Assembly: GCA_933228895.1 (NCBI GenBank)
Contig: OW121856.1
Coordinates: 106,987,027 to 107,051,026, forward strand
Direction: 5' to 3'
DNA: 64,000 bases
From: Platycnemis pennipes
Lineage: Eukaryota > Arthropoda > Insecta > Odonata > Platycnemididae
In this document: positions 21,540-33,411 of the stretch, piece by piece
How the letters are laid out: the number at the start of each line of letters is the position of its first letter
Numbering within the stretch: position 1 is the first letter of the stretch
Program-made: the position numbers and the translations under genes
Notes under the pieces: model-generated
What the model was told of the DNA's origin: nothing
Seen by the model: only the letters and a program-made list of their open reading frames with translations
Databases searched by the model: none

Positions 21540-22850
21540 ATTCGATATCAGCGGCATTGAAACGTCAGTTTGAAAATGTGGATGTCCGTGGATGAAGAGG
21601 AAAGCCAGGCGAAGACGTCACTAGACAAACGCCTCTTCTCTTCTGCTAGTCGAGTTCTTGAAACTAAGATTGAATTTGAGCTATCTCAAGTGCAAAGCTT
21701 CACTGTTCTCGCCGGCCTCAAAGGAAAGTACAAATTATTATTGGCTACTAAGAAGGTTGCAGCTGACAAGGTGTCTACGAGTTGCTCCAAGATTTTTGAC
21801 AAACGAAGCGGAACAGAATCTGAAGGCTCACCAAGAAAAGTCTGTGTGAAACCCACAGCTCAGGATTCTTCAAACCTTCAACTTCCCAAAGTTGTGTTAT
21901 ATCCTGAGAATGCTGTCAAACTTGGATGGCAAGGAAATGAGCCAGTTGGAGCTGGTATGATAAATTGGGGAAATATACATGCTACCTCAATTCAACCCTT
22001 CAGCATTGTTTCATGTTCCATCCTTTTGTAATTGGCTTAAAAGTGAGGTCCAGCACAATGGCATTGGAAAGTGTGACCAGGCATTTATTTCAGGAGATAT
22101 GTGCCTTATTTGTGCAATGGCATATACTCTTCGCATTGCCCAGAATCACACAGGAAATGTTATGAAACCAGTGCTTATATAAATCTATTTGCAAACATCT
22201 TTCCCATGGCCATCAGGAGGATGCTCATGAATTTCTCACATTCCTAATTGAGGGTATGGAGAGGTGCTTTCTACTGAGATACAAGGGAAAGAAACTGGAT
22301 AACCCTTCAAAAGAAACCACTCCTCTGCATCGAATATTTGGTGGATATTTAAGAAATGAAGTTGTGTGTCACAGCTGTGGAACAACTTCAACAACCTTTC
22401 AACTGTTCCAAGATCTTTACGTGGATATAAGGCATAATGACTCGCTAATGGACTCTATGAAAGCCTTTTTCTCTAGAGAGAGGCTTGAAGGTGATGATAG
22501 GAATGATAGTTACCGGCGTGAGACATGCAAGCGTCAAGGAAACCGCTCTAAACGTGTATCATCCTGCTTCAATGACTTCTGCTTTGGGAGCTTGTGATTA
22601 CATATTAATGTATGAAATGGAGCCAGGATGGAATGTTGGGCTGGGGACAAACAATGGAGATAAACTAAACAATGTATCATTACGGCCCTCAAAATCATTA
22701 TCTGAACTGTCTGAGTTATGCAGGCCTCAAGTGCCATTAAGTCCAAATCAGAAAAATCCTCATCTAGTGAGGGAATAAGTGTAATGCGTCCAGTTGTGTC
22801 CAAACCTGAAGCTGTGGCATCACCATCTGCTAGTATGAGTGTTATAGCCG
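21540..22850 (+). pseudogene. Processed pseudogene of a USP36/scrawny-type deubiquitinase
   Basis: The parent gene would be a cysteine protease that removes ubiquitin (USP family, peptidase C19). Conserved blocks appear in order but in several frames: LGWQGNEPVGAGMINWGN; CYLNSTLQ; DMCLICAMAYTLRIAQN; HQEDAHEFLTFLIEGMERCF; NPSKETTPLHRIFGGYLRNE; VVCHSCGTTSTTFQLFQDLY and VDIRHNDSLMDSMKAFFSRE; then ALGACDYILMYEME near the C-terminal end. A 2-base insertion at about 21972 breaks the catalytic GNTCYLNS motif, and there are further frameshifts and an internal loss after about 22500. Absence of introns across so many domains points to retroposition. The right end abuts a Penelope fragment. Confidence 0.75.
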
Positions 22851-23689
22851 TGCTCTCAAAAGGCCTCAACTACGCTGTCGCACCAACATCCCTTTAGAGA
22901 AGATTATTGCTGGGGTCGAAGACGCCGTGCGCAAATTGGAGAAAGGGGAAGCCGAAGACGTAAGGAGGGAAGTGGGACACATTTTGACGAAGACCAAGCC
23001 CCCTAGATCTAATCTGACCAGAGAAGAGAGGACTGCCATGAAGGAACTCATGGACGATGAACAGCTACTGATTATGCCGGCTGACAAAGGCAACGCGACA
23101 AAGAGGATATAGAGGACTACATGTACAAAGTGTCCACCCTCTTGCAAGAAGACACATATCATGAGATCAAGGCGGATCCTACAGCAAAAATCCAGAAGCA
23201 GATTAAAGCCCTCTTATACCAGTCCTCCGTCCCAATGGAAGAACACCGACGACTCCTTGAGCCTGCACCAAAACCTCCACGGATGTACGGACTACCCAAA
23301 GTTCACAAAGAAGGATTCCCACTTCGACCAATCGTCAGCGCCATTGACTCACCTACACATAATCTAGCAAGGTATCTTGCCAAGCAACTGCAGCCATTTT
23401 CCGGGAGAACACCTACCTACGTACGAAACTCAGCCCATTTCATCGAGCTGATTAGAGAACTGAGAGTCTGCGACACTGACATGCTCGTCAGTTTCGACGT
23501 GGAATCTCTATTCACCAACATACCTATAGAAGAGACCGTCGAAATCACCAAGTCTCTCGTCGCTGAAGGACTGGCAGAAGACATTCCGAAAATGGTCGAG
23601 TTCTGCCTTACGAACTCCTACTTTACGTGGAATGGAACTTTTTACGGGCAACGGAAAGGAGCAGCCATGGGTTCACCATCTCCTGCCGA
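22851..23689 (+). pseudogene. Penelope-like element, N-terminal RT fragment
   Basis: Encodes the first half of a Penelope reverse transcriptase: LSKGLNYAVAPTSLPLEKII, ADKGNAT, then MYGLPKVHKEGFPLRPIVSA, DMLVSFDVESLFTNIPIEET and GQRKGAAMGSPSP. A stop/frameshift at about 23105-23112 breaks the ORF just after ADKGNAT. The sequence stops in the middle of the AMGSPLSP motif, where an unrelated retrotransposon ORF1 begins. The YVDD catalytic block and the GIY-YIG endonuclease are therefore missing. A different Penelope copy at 61257-62617 has those parts, but its motif wording (EQTDGVAMGSP) shows it is another family. Confidence 0.8.
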
Positions 23690-24417
23690 TCTCCGGCAAA
23701 AGGGCTTTCCCGTCGTTCATTCATGGCGCGTCATGTCCACGCGCCCTAGCGACGAACAACGCCGACTCAAACAGTCCAGGTCTCTTGCGACCCGCACGTC
23801 GATGTCGCAAAATTTTTGCAGATCCGCTCCGTGACCGTCAAAGTCACAGTTTGGCGCAAACCTGTGGACACGGTGCAGTGTCACAAGTGCCAGTGCCTTG
23901 GTCACACACAGAAAAACTGCGAATCAACACCAAATTGCGTAAAGTGTGTGCAGCCGCACCTTCCACAGCCTGCCCTAAAGCTCGCGAGGACCCAGCGACG
24001 TGTTTCCTTTGTAAGAAGGAACACACCGCCAGTTATCGTGGTTGCGAAATTCATAAGGCCGCGAAGGAGAAGCTGGTCGCGGCCCGTCTGCGACGCACAG
24101 CCGGCAATAGAGACGCGCCAGCGCCGCCGCCACAATCGCGCTCATATTCCGTCACGGCATCCCGCACTCAGCCGGATCCAACAGAGGCGTCGCCTTCGGC
24201 GCCGTCCCAACCACAGACGGAAACGCCTGTGGCACCTTCTCCCTCCACCACACAGACGCCCTCTGCGTCGCCTCTTCTCAATGATGACGGCGATCAAGCC
24301 GCCCAAATGCGAGCCCTAGTCAAGTGGCTCTCTGAAGTGCGACCGCAGCTTCTTACGCTGCCAACGCTCGCAGACAAAAAGATGTTTGTTCTCGAGCAAA
24401 TTCTGTTAGCCGGTTAA
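23690..24417 (+). pseudogene. Non-LTR retrotransposon ORF1 (Gag-like, CCHC zinc knuckles)
   Basis: Begins in the RNA-binding region (LRQKGFPVVHSW) and continues to zinc knuckles CHKCQCLGHTQKNC and CVKC, then CFLCKKEHTASYRGC in another frame. The tail is Pro/Ser/Thr-rich and ends FVLEQILLAG. A frameshift near 23950 separates the first and last knuckles. The layout is that of the ORF1 protein of R1/Jockey/LOA-group retrotransposons, which packages element RNA. The stop codon overlaps the next start codon as TAATG at 24415-24419. Confidence 0.75.
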
Positions 24418-24850
24418 TGGCGGTACACCAGCGGGCATTACAACATTCTCTTTCACTCATCTCTTGGAATTGCAACGGGATCGTTCCACGTAACACGAAC
24501 TTCTCGCTTATCTCATTCAACACAACATCGATCTCGCTATGCTCCAAGAGACGCATCTTTCGCAGCATACATCTTTCTTTTCACCACATTACACGATATA
24601 CCGTCTTGACAGAAACTCCCGTGGCGGTAGCGTCGCGATTTTGATCAAAAACTCGATTCCCCACGAGCAACTTTCCTTGCCGGCATTCTCTTTCCTCGAG
24701 GCTCTCGGAATAGCCGTCCACACAATTCACGGAACGCTGCATTTCTTTTCTATCTACCAACCGGCATCAAAGCGACTGATAAGGGAAGACGTAGACCGAC
24801 TTTTCGCATCCTTCTCCTCGGGTGTCTTTGCGGGAGATTGGAATTCCAAG
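24417..24850 (+). pseudogene. Non-LTR retrotransposon ORF2, endonuclease fragment
   Basis: Starts at the ATG of the TAATG overlap and encodes the first half of an APE-type endonuclease: SLISWNCNGI, then in another frame AMLQETHLS, RNSRGGSVAILIKN, FFSIYQPASKRL and VFAGDWNSK. The WNCNGI, QETHL, and GDWNxK motifs hold metal-binding and catalytic residues of this nuclease family. One frameshift lies between WNCNGI and QETHL. The sequence stops abruptly after GDWNSK at a palindrome, so the RT domain is absent. Confidence 0.75.
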
Positions 24851-24854
24851 GACC

Positions 24855-24894
24855 GGAAAATTACGGTAATTTTCGAAAATTACCGTAATTTACC
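24855..24894. repeat. Near-perfect 40-bp palindrome
   Basis: A 34-bp perfect palindrome centred between 24874 and 24875 (arms 24858-24874 and 24875-24891: AAATTACGGTAATTTTC and its complement), extended by two more pairs after one mismatch. It sits exactly where the retrotransposon endonuclease sequence is cut and begins a short AATTACCG-rich unit ending ATTTACCCATCTCTA. Confidence 0.8.
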
Positions 24895-25029
24895 ACGGTC
24901 ATTTACCCATCTCTAGTTACCACACAAAAAGTAAACTGAACACAATTTAGGATACCGCTCCAAAACATATTTTAACATTCCTTTGCTTCCAATGCAGTGT
25001 TCCTAACTGCTGCAAAGAAGATAGAAGCC

Positions 25030-25222
25030 GGACTCTATGGTGGTGGGGTAAAGCCCTCACCTAGTGCTATTCATAGGGTCGTGTGTTCGAGTCCTGCCTA
25101 GGTCTGATTTTCACCACAATTGCATGGCTGTGTGTGTTGTGTATTTTTATCGACCTCAATGTAAAAAGCCCATATGAGCGGTAGTCGGGTCCATGAAAGT
25201 TAAGAAAAAGATTTTAAAAAAG
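25030..25222 (+). repeat. tRNA-derived SINE
   Basis: An A-box-like TGGTGGTGGGGTAAAGCCC is followed at the expected distance by a B box GTGTGTTCGAGTCCTGCC, then an unrelated body and an A-rich end (AAGAAAAAGATTTTAAAAAA). It will not fold as a functional tRNA because no acceptor stem partner follows the B box. Confidence 0.55.
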
Positions 25223-25610
25223 TGCCAACCTTTTTAAATGTGCCGATTGTGCCAACACTGCAGCTTACAATTTGCACCCAGTCCTCAGATGGGTACTGAT
25301 TATCACACTTTCCCAGAATGTCAAGCTGAAGCATTAATAGAGAATTATTAGTGGCAAGCAACATAAGCATTGAAATACTGACAAAATTCTTAACTAAATT
25401 CTCACGTCCAGGCAGCTGGCTGTTAAGATTTACTGATATCCCAAAGCATTTGATTCATACAGAGATTTCATTGAAAAATAATGGTACATAATGTGCCATG
25501 GAGTATAATCATTCCAGTAAACACCTTTCTAGGGATCCGGTGAAGGGAGGGGATCCCAAGGTTTCTTTTGCAGTCGCTACTTGAGCGAGTGAATCTATCC
25601 AGCGAGTGTT

Positions 25611-25812
25611 AAGGCCGCTTTACATGATACAATTTCTAGTACAAACTCTTGCATGAGGAAATTGTACCATGTAAAGCGGCAAATTGTACGAACGCTTGTG
25701 CGATTGTCTGAACGGGAAATAGAACCTGTTCTAATTCCATTCAGACAAACATACAAATTCGTTCACTTTATACAAGTGTTTTTACAAGAAATTGTATCAT
25801 GTAAAGCGGCCT
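25611..25812. mobile_element. PIF/Harbinger-type MITE, 202 bp
   Basis: The ends are AGGCCGCTTTACATGATACA and its exact complement on the right. A TTA lies immediately outside both ends (25608-25610 and 25813-25815). The terminal motif is partly repeated internally (ATTGTACCATGTAAAGCGGC at 25660-25679), giving nested hairpins. No ORF. Confidence 0.8.
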
Positions 25813-25815
25813 TTA

Positions 25816-28800
25816 AACTTGGCACCCTTTGCTCTTTAGAGAAGCCCAACACTCAAACTGGCTCCCCCCCCCCACCCTTTGCTCTCCACTCCCAAAAATC
25901 AACACAAACACTTAGCAGCCCTCGTTTGCTGGTCGCCCACCTACCCCCACCACCTAAAACTATGACCTTGATTTCACCCTTCCACAAGAGCACACCACAA
26001 CATACATACACATTGTGAATGTTGACGAAGCAGGTGGCAGGGAAAGCAATGGGAAGAAAATAATTCATCTCATCCAACTATTCATCATTTATTTCGTATA
26101 TTGCAAGAAGGCCTTACAAAGATTGGCTATCACTATGAGAGCATTTATTCAGTGTGTGGACACACACACATACATACTTAATAATTATCTGAGCATTTAC
26201 TCTTCCATTCCTTCACACAACCACAGCTGTCACTAAAAGTAATTCTTAACTAGAAACAGTCTCATGATATTCTCAAGAACTTCATAAGCAAGAGCATAAA
26301 ATATGAAAGCAGTTCTTTTTCACTGATAGTCATGATGCAATAACATTTGAAAGGAATGTACAGGTAAATTGACACTTTACACTCTACATGGGTCACTCTT
26401 TTGGGGAGAAAGGACAATGCCCACTGCATTACATCCATCAATTTTCCCTATGGGTCAAATGCCTCCTTGGTGCCAGATGTGGGTGGACTGCCCACAAGAG
26501 AAAGGAGGTGGAAAGCACTCTTTCTTCTCCATGCTCATCCAATGGCAGGAAAGACTTCTCCCAGGAGTCAGAAGCGAGCCATGTCGGCACATGAAGAAGT
26601 ATGATGAGTGGGCCAAATGTCTCATGGGGCGGGTTAAGACCTTTCCTTGAGTTTCTCACCAGCTTGGAGGGTCTTTCGGAGAGATCTCAGGGAGCCTGGG
26701 GTACAATTAAAGGGCAGCTCCAGTCCTTAGGAGTGGATCAACCCAGGAAGAGCAAATGTAATGCCTGCGGGTACATATGCCACTGTCAGATGAAACAATC
26801 AATGTTTGGACTAGACTGTTGCTCCAAACACTCGTCTCCTCTTGGAAAAAGGTAAGGCAGCATTCAAAGAACACAAGCATATGACAGAGCATTGATCTAC
26901 CACTGTAGAATGCCCAATACCTAACACATGAAGAAGACAACCTAAAATAAGTTTAATGAAAATGATAGTTAACTATAACATTAACAAGCATATGTCTCTC
27001 AGATTTCCGTTTGACACATACACCCACCACAGATAGGGTTTGCTATTTACGTCTTTCACTTCCCTCATTTCAGAATTCTCTCTTCTGGTGCTTGAGTAAA
27101 CAAAGCCTGAATGGTTAAGCTTCCAGTCCCTCCCTGTCCAGCACCACCAGTCAAACGACGACGTTTTCTTCCAACCCAGAGCTGCAATGCCTGGAAATTC
27201 CTCCAACCACCAGGCAAGCCCTCTAGCCATCATGCAAACCAAGCAACACTAAGAATTCTCACGGAGTCAAAAAACCCTACGTAAGAGCATCTTCATTGCC
27301 TATCTACATTCATAAATTTTGGTCTTGCATTGCTATACTCTCTCTTGACTCTCTCATCAAATAGAAACTGCAAGAGCGAACTTCAGTTTCACTCTTGAAG
27401 TACTTTATGTAGAAATGTCACTTAAATCTGCAGTAGTTCTTAGTTAATATAATTTTCCAATGCTATAGCAAACCATTGATTGTCATCCATGGTCAGTAAG
27501 ACGGCAGAATGCAATGAAAAATTTGATAAAGGCTATTGTGGCAAGAGAGATGACTTAGCTGGTTGAGAAGTGGGGCAAGGATATTGAAAATTTCATCCTC
27601 AGAACAAGTTAAAAAGAAACAATATGCCTGTACTAAGCAGAAAGATATGGAACTCCATCCTGATAGCAATGAAATTTACAAATGAACAATTTGCATCTTA
27701 TGCTGTACTTGAATAATCAGCATCAGTTGGTCACAATGCAGAATCTCATGAAGCCACTGATCACAGCTTTTAGTGATATCCAGTGATAACGACAAGGCCA
27801 GTTGTGTGATTCACTTGCTCACATGAGGCACAGACAGCTGTGTAAAGGGACATGGGTGAAAATGGGTGTAACTGATGATCAGAGGGCACTTACTTAAGGA
27901 CATGCAATTCGAGAAGACATTTTCTGTGGATAATTAAGCCAAATTATTACAGAGAAACAATGGTAACTAAACAAGTCCTAAAGTGCTAAGCTCATTGTTT
28001 GAGAAAACATCACTGATGAGAAATGACAACTATGACCTCCAACCTTTCAACTCTTACTCAGCATCAGTAATTCATTAATTTCAAACAAACCACATCTAAC
28101 TGAATGGGAAAACATTCCTGCAGCAGCACTCAGGATGGCTTGCAGCCTCTGCGGTCCACCAGCCTCCACATCCTTTGTTCAGCATGTGCCTTCTTCTCAT
28201 TGTATTTGTTTTCCCAATCCATCACTTTTAGATATGTATTGATACTGAAGTTATTACACCCTGGGATGAACATTCCGGCCAGCATTCATTATATATATGT
28301 ACACAATGTGACCACAAAATAAATTGGTACTCGAGGAAGAGTGCAAACATCACGCATGACAGATTATAATCCCAAGAGAATAAACTGGACCCAGGGGAAT
28401 GATTTAGAAATGAAAACATCTTTAGAACATCCAGAGCAATGCAATGGACACAAATATACAAAAAAACTACCAGTAGGTTCAGAAAAACAATCATAGAAGA
28501 ATATTAGTGACAACGAAATATGACAGTTGTCTTATAGCATGTTCATTGGTTTTACACAATTGATGTTCAATTTCTTCTTTGCAGACAAAATAGTGGGGTG
28601 TTTTCATTTAAAAAATCAGGGTGAGGTTGAAATTTCAGTCGTAATCACATATTTGAATAACAGGTATTCATAAAAATAATGGTCAGTTCAAATGTATTCA
28701 ACCCAAGAGGATGCCCAGCAAAACTGAATAATGTAGTGAGATTATATTTTTTACGTAATCTCACAGCTTCTCATTAAGTACTTGGGAAAAAATGAAATTC

Positions 28801-29119
28801 TTGGACAGAAATGTACATCATTGGAGCTGTAAAAACAATATGAAGGGCATGGAATAAATTGAACAATAATACTAGTGAACTTTGCATGCCGAAGTGCCAC
28901 CAATACAACCCCCAGAATCACGGCCCACACACTATTTTCCGAGATTCATTTCTGCATCCATTGGGATGTCCTACCGCAACGGCAGAAAAAGTGGATGGCA
29001 CGCGCACTCTGACTGAGCAGAATGGTGAGAGCAATTAAACTGTGGCAGAGAGCACGACTGTGTGTGGATGTGCATCAACATGACGCATAGCTCCAGACAC
29101 ACATGCCGCCCCCCTCCCC
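25816..29119. other. Region downstream of the zinc-finger gene, no recognised coding sequence
   Basis: Starts with a C-rich tract (25860-25975). Open frames at 26369-26860 and 27242-26973 have no recognisable domains. The 3' end of the zinc-finger mRNA should lie in the right part, and on the minus strand the sequence just below 29120 is presumably its 3' UTR. I could not identify a poly(A) signal with confidence. Confidence 0.4.
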
Positions 29120-29560
29120 TCACTGCTGGTTCACGAGGTTGAGCCATGCGGCACGGCTTGTCTCCTCCGACGGGATTCGAATCTGCACCAGGTGCACTGG
29201 GGTGTCCACATTCTGGCGCACTACCACCGTCGGCGACAGCTCTTGGTGCAGTGTAATAGCGCCACCACCCACCGCTGATGAGTGGTGTGCTGAAAGTGCC
29301 GTCGAGCTGTGCTGCACTGAGTTGACGAGCGTCGTGGGTGCGTGGTGTGGCGTGGGGCACAGCGTCACAACCCTCGTTCCCCTCTCGCTGCCCTCCCCCA
29401 CAACAATGCCTGCCGCAGGGTGAGAGTGGTGGTAGCGCTGCTCCGTCATGGCCGTGACAACGTCCCCTCCCAGTGCCGTGGTGATCTCGGCACCCTCCTC
29501 CGTGAAGTGTACCGGGCCCTCGATGATCAAGTGCTCCACCTCCTCTTCCTCCTCCTCCAC
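29120..29560 (-). CDS. C2H2 zinc-finger protein, terminal exon with stop
   Basis: Follows a CTACCGTTAG acceptor and codes for 146 residues plus TGA. It begins with an acidic run (VEEEEEEVEHLIIEGPVHF), has a His/Ser/Val/Thr-rich middle, and ends VHLVQIRIPSEET, SRAAWLNLVNQQ. The phase (0) matches the end of the exon at 31834. No zinc finger is present here; the acidic, Val/Thr/Ser-rich content is typical of transcriptional regulatory tails. Codon third positions are GC-rich compared with the surrounding AT-rich DNA, supporting a real exon under selection. Confidence 0.82.
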   Translation of the reverse strand: MEEEEEEVEHLIIEGPVHFTEEGAEITTALGGDVVTAMTEQRYHHSHPAAGIVVGEGSERGTRVVTLCPTPHHAPTTLVNSVQHSSTALSAHHSSAVGGGAITLHQELSPTVVVRQNVDTPVHLVQIRIPSEETSRAAWLNLVNQQ

Positions 29561-29563
29561 CTA

Positions 29564-31205
29564 ACGGTAGATACCGAGACGTGAGCCACTGCACTTCAAC
29601 GTGCTTAGTACTAAAAATCACCTGCACAAACATTAGCAGTTCATAATATTGAATTTCATTAGGAGCGTTTTAGTCCAGAGAATTTTTTTTTCATTTATAC
29701 TTATTGAGCTTCCCAAGAAAATACATAAAATACCTTACGGTGATGCATACTCAATAATTAATTATGATGGTAACGACCAAACATCTCGTAATTTTGTAAG
29801 TACAGTCCACAAAAAAAGACTCAAGGTTAAGGATTTATATATAGAAAACAGAAGGAGCAAATTGAATTAGGAGTGTTTTAATGCTGAGACATTTTTTTTC
29901 TTTTAGTTAAAAGTACCATGGTTGCAAGTGAACAGATTGCACCTTTTACCCTCAAAAGATGCCTATTTACCCACATGGTCTCGTGCAGTGAAGATAAAAA
30001 TTATGAGCTGAAACTTCAGCAGTTCTAAAACTTCTGGCTCAGAGCAACAACTTTGTACTATAATCAGGCCAGAGCCAGGAAGGGGGGAGGAGGGGAGAGA
30101 GGTTCTGGGGCTTCCCCTCAAAATTGTTTGCCTTTGATTCATTCGCCACGAGGGGACCCCTAGCCAACGGGCACTAATCCTTCACTCACACCAGTACTCG
30201 ATTCAGATGTGTTAATTTCTGCCTCCAAATCAATTTGAAGGAACATCTTGATTTACTTTCTGTTAGGCTCTGAGTCATTATTTGGTACATATCTTTTGTG
30301 CATAGGACAAAACAATATTGCAAAATTCACTTCCCTTAGGAACAGCACAATTATCAGTGATATATCCATGGAAAGACTCGAGAGCATGAAACCAAGGGAT
30401 GAAAATCACTGAGGGGAGTTTCATTGTTATATTTGTCTATGCAGCGGGGAAAAGAGCTAATCACATGATTAGACTGGTGAAGCTTGGGACCAGAAGTGTT
30501 TACGCCCAACATAAGCGGGAATGGGGATACATGAGGCCATTAGGACCACATATTTACATTAGAGATACCGAAGAGAGAGATTCGTGAAAACAAGAGCCTG
30601 GTTTCAGTTTCATTTTCCAACAGTTCAGTATGAAATTTCCTAGGTACAATAAAAGAAATACATAACTTTTTTAAAAAATAATGGAAAATGCTTACTATGT
30701 TTTAAAAATTAACATCAGCATTTATGAACCAAAAACCAAGAAAAAAAGGCTGACTTGGCTATGTGAGACTCGATTCATAGAGAGACATGACAGTCACTTC
30801 GCCGCTTTCGCGGTTGCAATCGGTGACTATTACAGAAAACGCCATCTCTTGAGAGGCCGTTAAGTTAACATAACGCGACAAAGCAGAGAGTAACACAAAT
30901 CCAATATTTCTTTCAATGGATATTTAAATCTAAAATAAGTTTAATTACCCAAAACTTCTTCTTTTACTGTAATGGACAACAGGCAATCTTGGGGTCAATT
31001 GACGGTACCCCTGCAATCTCTTATAGTGGCGGGGGTCTCGCAATAGGCCAAACTTGTACTAGCACGGTTCCACTGTATATGCTTTTTCATTTTTTATCTT
31101 TGAGTTGGTGTGATATTTGTCAGTAGCCATTGTACAGTAATGTACTATTTATTATTTAATAATAATAACAATTAAGTTATGTTCAACCCGAATGATGGTT
31201 TTGAT
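29564..31205. other. Zinc-finger gene last intron, no recognised feature
   Basis: AT-rich intronic DNA. A G-rich patch at 30080-30110 is present; short frames on both strands are not convincing. Confidence 0.4.
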
Positions 31206-31443
31206 AGGTGAGAGTAGAGCTCACCCCGTACTAAGCTATTGGTATGTTAAATTCACACCTTCAGTGTAAGGGCTCCACTTACTTCCCCTGGGCCACCTGC
31301 GATTTCCTACGAAGTTCTGACACGCAGAAAATTGAATCGCGAGGATTTTAGATGGGGGTGTCCAGAAAGGCTCTTGCCCAGGATTTGAACCCGGGACCAT
31401 CAGGTCAGTAACTCAGTGCTCTACCCACTAGGCCACCATGACC
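31206..31443 (-). repeat. tRNA-derived SINE
   Basis: From 31443 on the minus strand: A box TGGCCTAGTGGGTAGAGC, then B box GGTTCAAATCC within CCCGGGTTCAAATCCTGGGC. Spacing is as in a tRNA gene, but the 3' side continues into a body of about 165 bp with no closing acceptor stem. Lies inside the last intron of the zinc-finger gene in its sense orientation. Confidence 0.75.
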
Positions 31444-31833
31444 CCCTCATTTTTATTTGTCATGTAACGTTTAGAAAAAAATCTGTACCTGTTTTGTTGA
31501 ATCATAACAAAATGTATCAAATGCACCGTAAGGTTGCCTGCCAAAAAAGCTTTGAATTTAAAAAAGATGAAATCAGTAAAATGCATTATTGTACACTTTT
31601 ACCCATGGCTATCAGCAATATGGTTTCATGCAATAAGCTATCACCAATAAAGTTTCATGCAATTCTGCACATAAGACGAAAATTGGTCCAGCTACCTTGA
31701 TGTGCTTCTAGTTTTTTTGCTTTCAAATATCTCAAGGCACCATTTTATGTACAATTTTGTTTTTTTTTTCCAATTGAATTTTTTTGTAGATGAAAGTGAG
31801 ATATGGGTTTGACGTGCAAATGTCGGGGCCTAC

Positions 31834-32087
31834 CTCCTCAGTGGTCGTCTGGCCCCCATCCTCGCCTGGGTCCCCAAGCCTCTGCGCTGCGCTATCCGCA
31901 GCCTGCCTCAGGATGATGTGCTCCTTGGCCGAGATGGTGTACACGTGACGTCCATCCTCCATCTGCTTGATGACGTCCCCCGTGTCGTCCACCCCATCAT
32001 CCAGTGGGATCGACAGCGTCGTGCCCTTGTGGAGGGGGCCCCTCTCACGCTTGTCGGGGCCCATTTCCCAGGCCACGCGCTTCACCA
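31834..32087 (-). CDS. C2H2 zinc-finger protein, penultimate exon
   Basis: A 254-bp exon. It begins after TTGCCAGCAG with two bases completing a Val codon started at 37742, then VKRVAWEMGPDKRERGPLHK, GTTLSIPLDDGVDDTGDVIK, QMEDGRHVYTISAKEHIILR and ends GGQTTTEE at a GTAGGC donor in phase 0. There is no zinc finger. The sequence is charged and conserved-looking, with GC-rich codon positions and no stop. Its role is unknown; it links the finger array to the acidic tail. Confidence 0.8.
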
Positions 32088-32247
32088 CTGCTGGCAACAG
32101 AGAGCACATCAGAATCGACTCCTCAATCACCTCCAACAACACTCTGAATCCATGCATGTCACTCGCACAGAGGCTTTCAACATCTCCTCCCATTTGAACA
32201 GAGGTCGCATCAAGATGCTCTCCTTTCAACCTCCTTAAGTCCATTCG

Positions 32248-32530
32248 ACACGCTCCAATTTATTGACCAATTCATTGATTACATATTGGATTTTGGCCCG
32301 CTTGACATGTCTCACCAATTTACCCCCCAATCTCATCGACAATCTCTAACCCAATTGCAGAGCAAGTTCTGTTTTCTGCTGACCAATCAGAGGCTAGCTT
32401 GCCATACCTAATACTGGTGTCTGTCATGTAGAACACATTGCCCAATTTCTCTCCCAACATTGTGCCAATCTGTTGGCAGTAAACGTGACACCGTGTCAAA
32501 CTGGCTTTAAACTCAGCACGTGATGCCAAA
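32248..32530 (+). repeat. Dispersed repeat with CTCCAATTTATTG start (copy 1)
   Basis: Matches 36565-36735 plus 36960-37070 in the same orientation, including TATTGGATTTTGGCCCGCTT and CCAATCAGAGGCTAGC. Probably a non-autonomous DNA element; ends not resolved. Confidence 0.6.
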
Positions 32531-33411
32531 ATGGTGAGAACACTTTGGTGATGAAACAGGAGTTGATGATGCGACAACAGATGAAGGAAGATATTCATCA
32601 CTTTGACATTAATTGTGGTATTTTTACGTAGTTATATTCGGCATATTAAATTACCAGTATTGATATTAGGAATGAGCATGTTAACAAGTGAAGAAAGCTC
32701 ATAGACTATGGGGTAGTACACTTTATAATCATGGATATAAACACCTAGAGTGGATCATATTTAAAATTCTATACACACACAATCCCATTAACCATTCAAC
32801 ACTGTCCTACGTGCTGGGCACTGACCCCTTTCAACTACCCATGTCCTACGTGCTATGCATGATTGTTTCATGCTGTTTTGATATGCTTTTTGAGGAATTG
32901 AATATTTTTCTAGCGCATTATTTTTTTGCATACATATATGATAAACCTTAGTGTTTATTTTGAACAAATATACTAACACTTAAGATTTTTTTTGGAAAAA
33001 TATGGTATCTCCATTTGATGCATCTATTCTACATTTTTCGCAAAATAAGCAATTGACTTTCATCTATATCTCTTGCAATTATAAGGAGAGTGGTTTTCCA
33101 TCCACTTGGGTGGATAAGAGAGAGTATACTTAACTCATAGATGAAAATTTGATGACCTTACTGTCAACGTAAACATATCCTGATGCCTGGTTTCTCCAAG
33201 GCCCCTTTGGGACCAGCTTCATTTCAGCTTGGAAAGACAACAAGAGATGGATAAGGGCAGTGAGAGTTACGATGTTTTCCCTTCCCTTTTGCTTAAGAAA
33301 GGAAGTTGATGGAGGGAATCAGCAGGAGGCAGAGGGATGAGACAGGTTTGAAATGGGCGAGGGTGTTTTGAAGGACGAGATGGGGGAAGTGGGTAGGGAG
33401 GAGAATAATGG

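Noticed and set aside
26369..26860. Several overlapping plus-strand frames downstream of the zinc-finger gene
   Set aside because: Three frames are open at once, none with recognisable motifs, suggesting chance or 3' UTR composition.
29103..29633. Long frames on the plus strand and other minus frame over the zinc-finger terminal exon
   Set aside because: They are shadows of the real exon; only the frame entering at 29560 matches the phase of the previous exon.
31370..31443. Possible tRNA gene on the minus strand
   Set aside because: A and B boxes are present, but there is no closing acceptor stem and the sequence continues into a SINE body.
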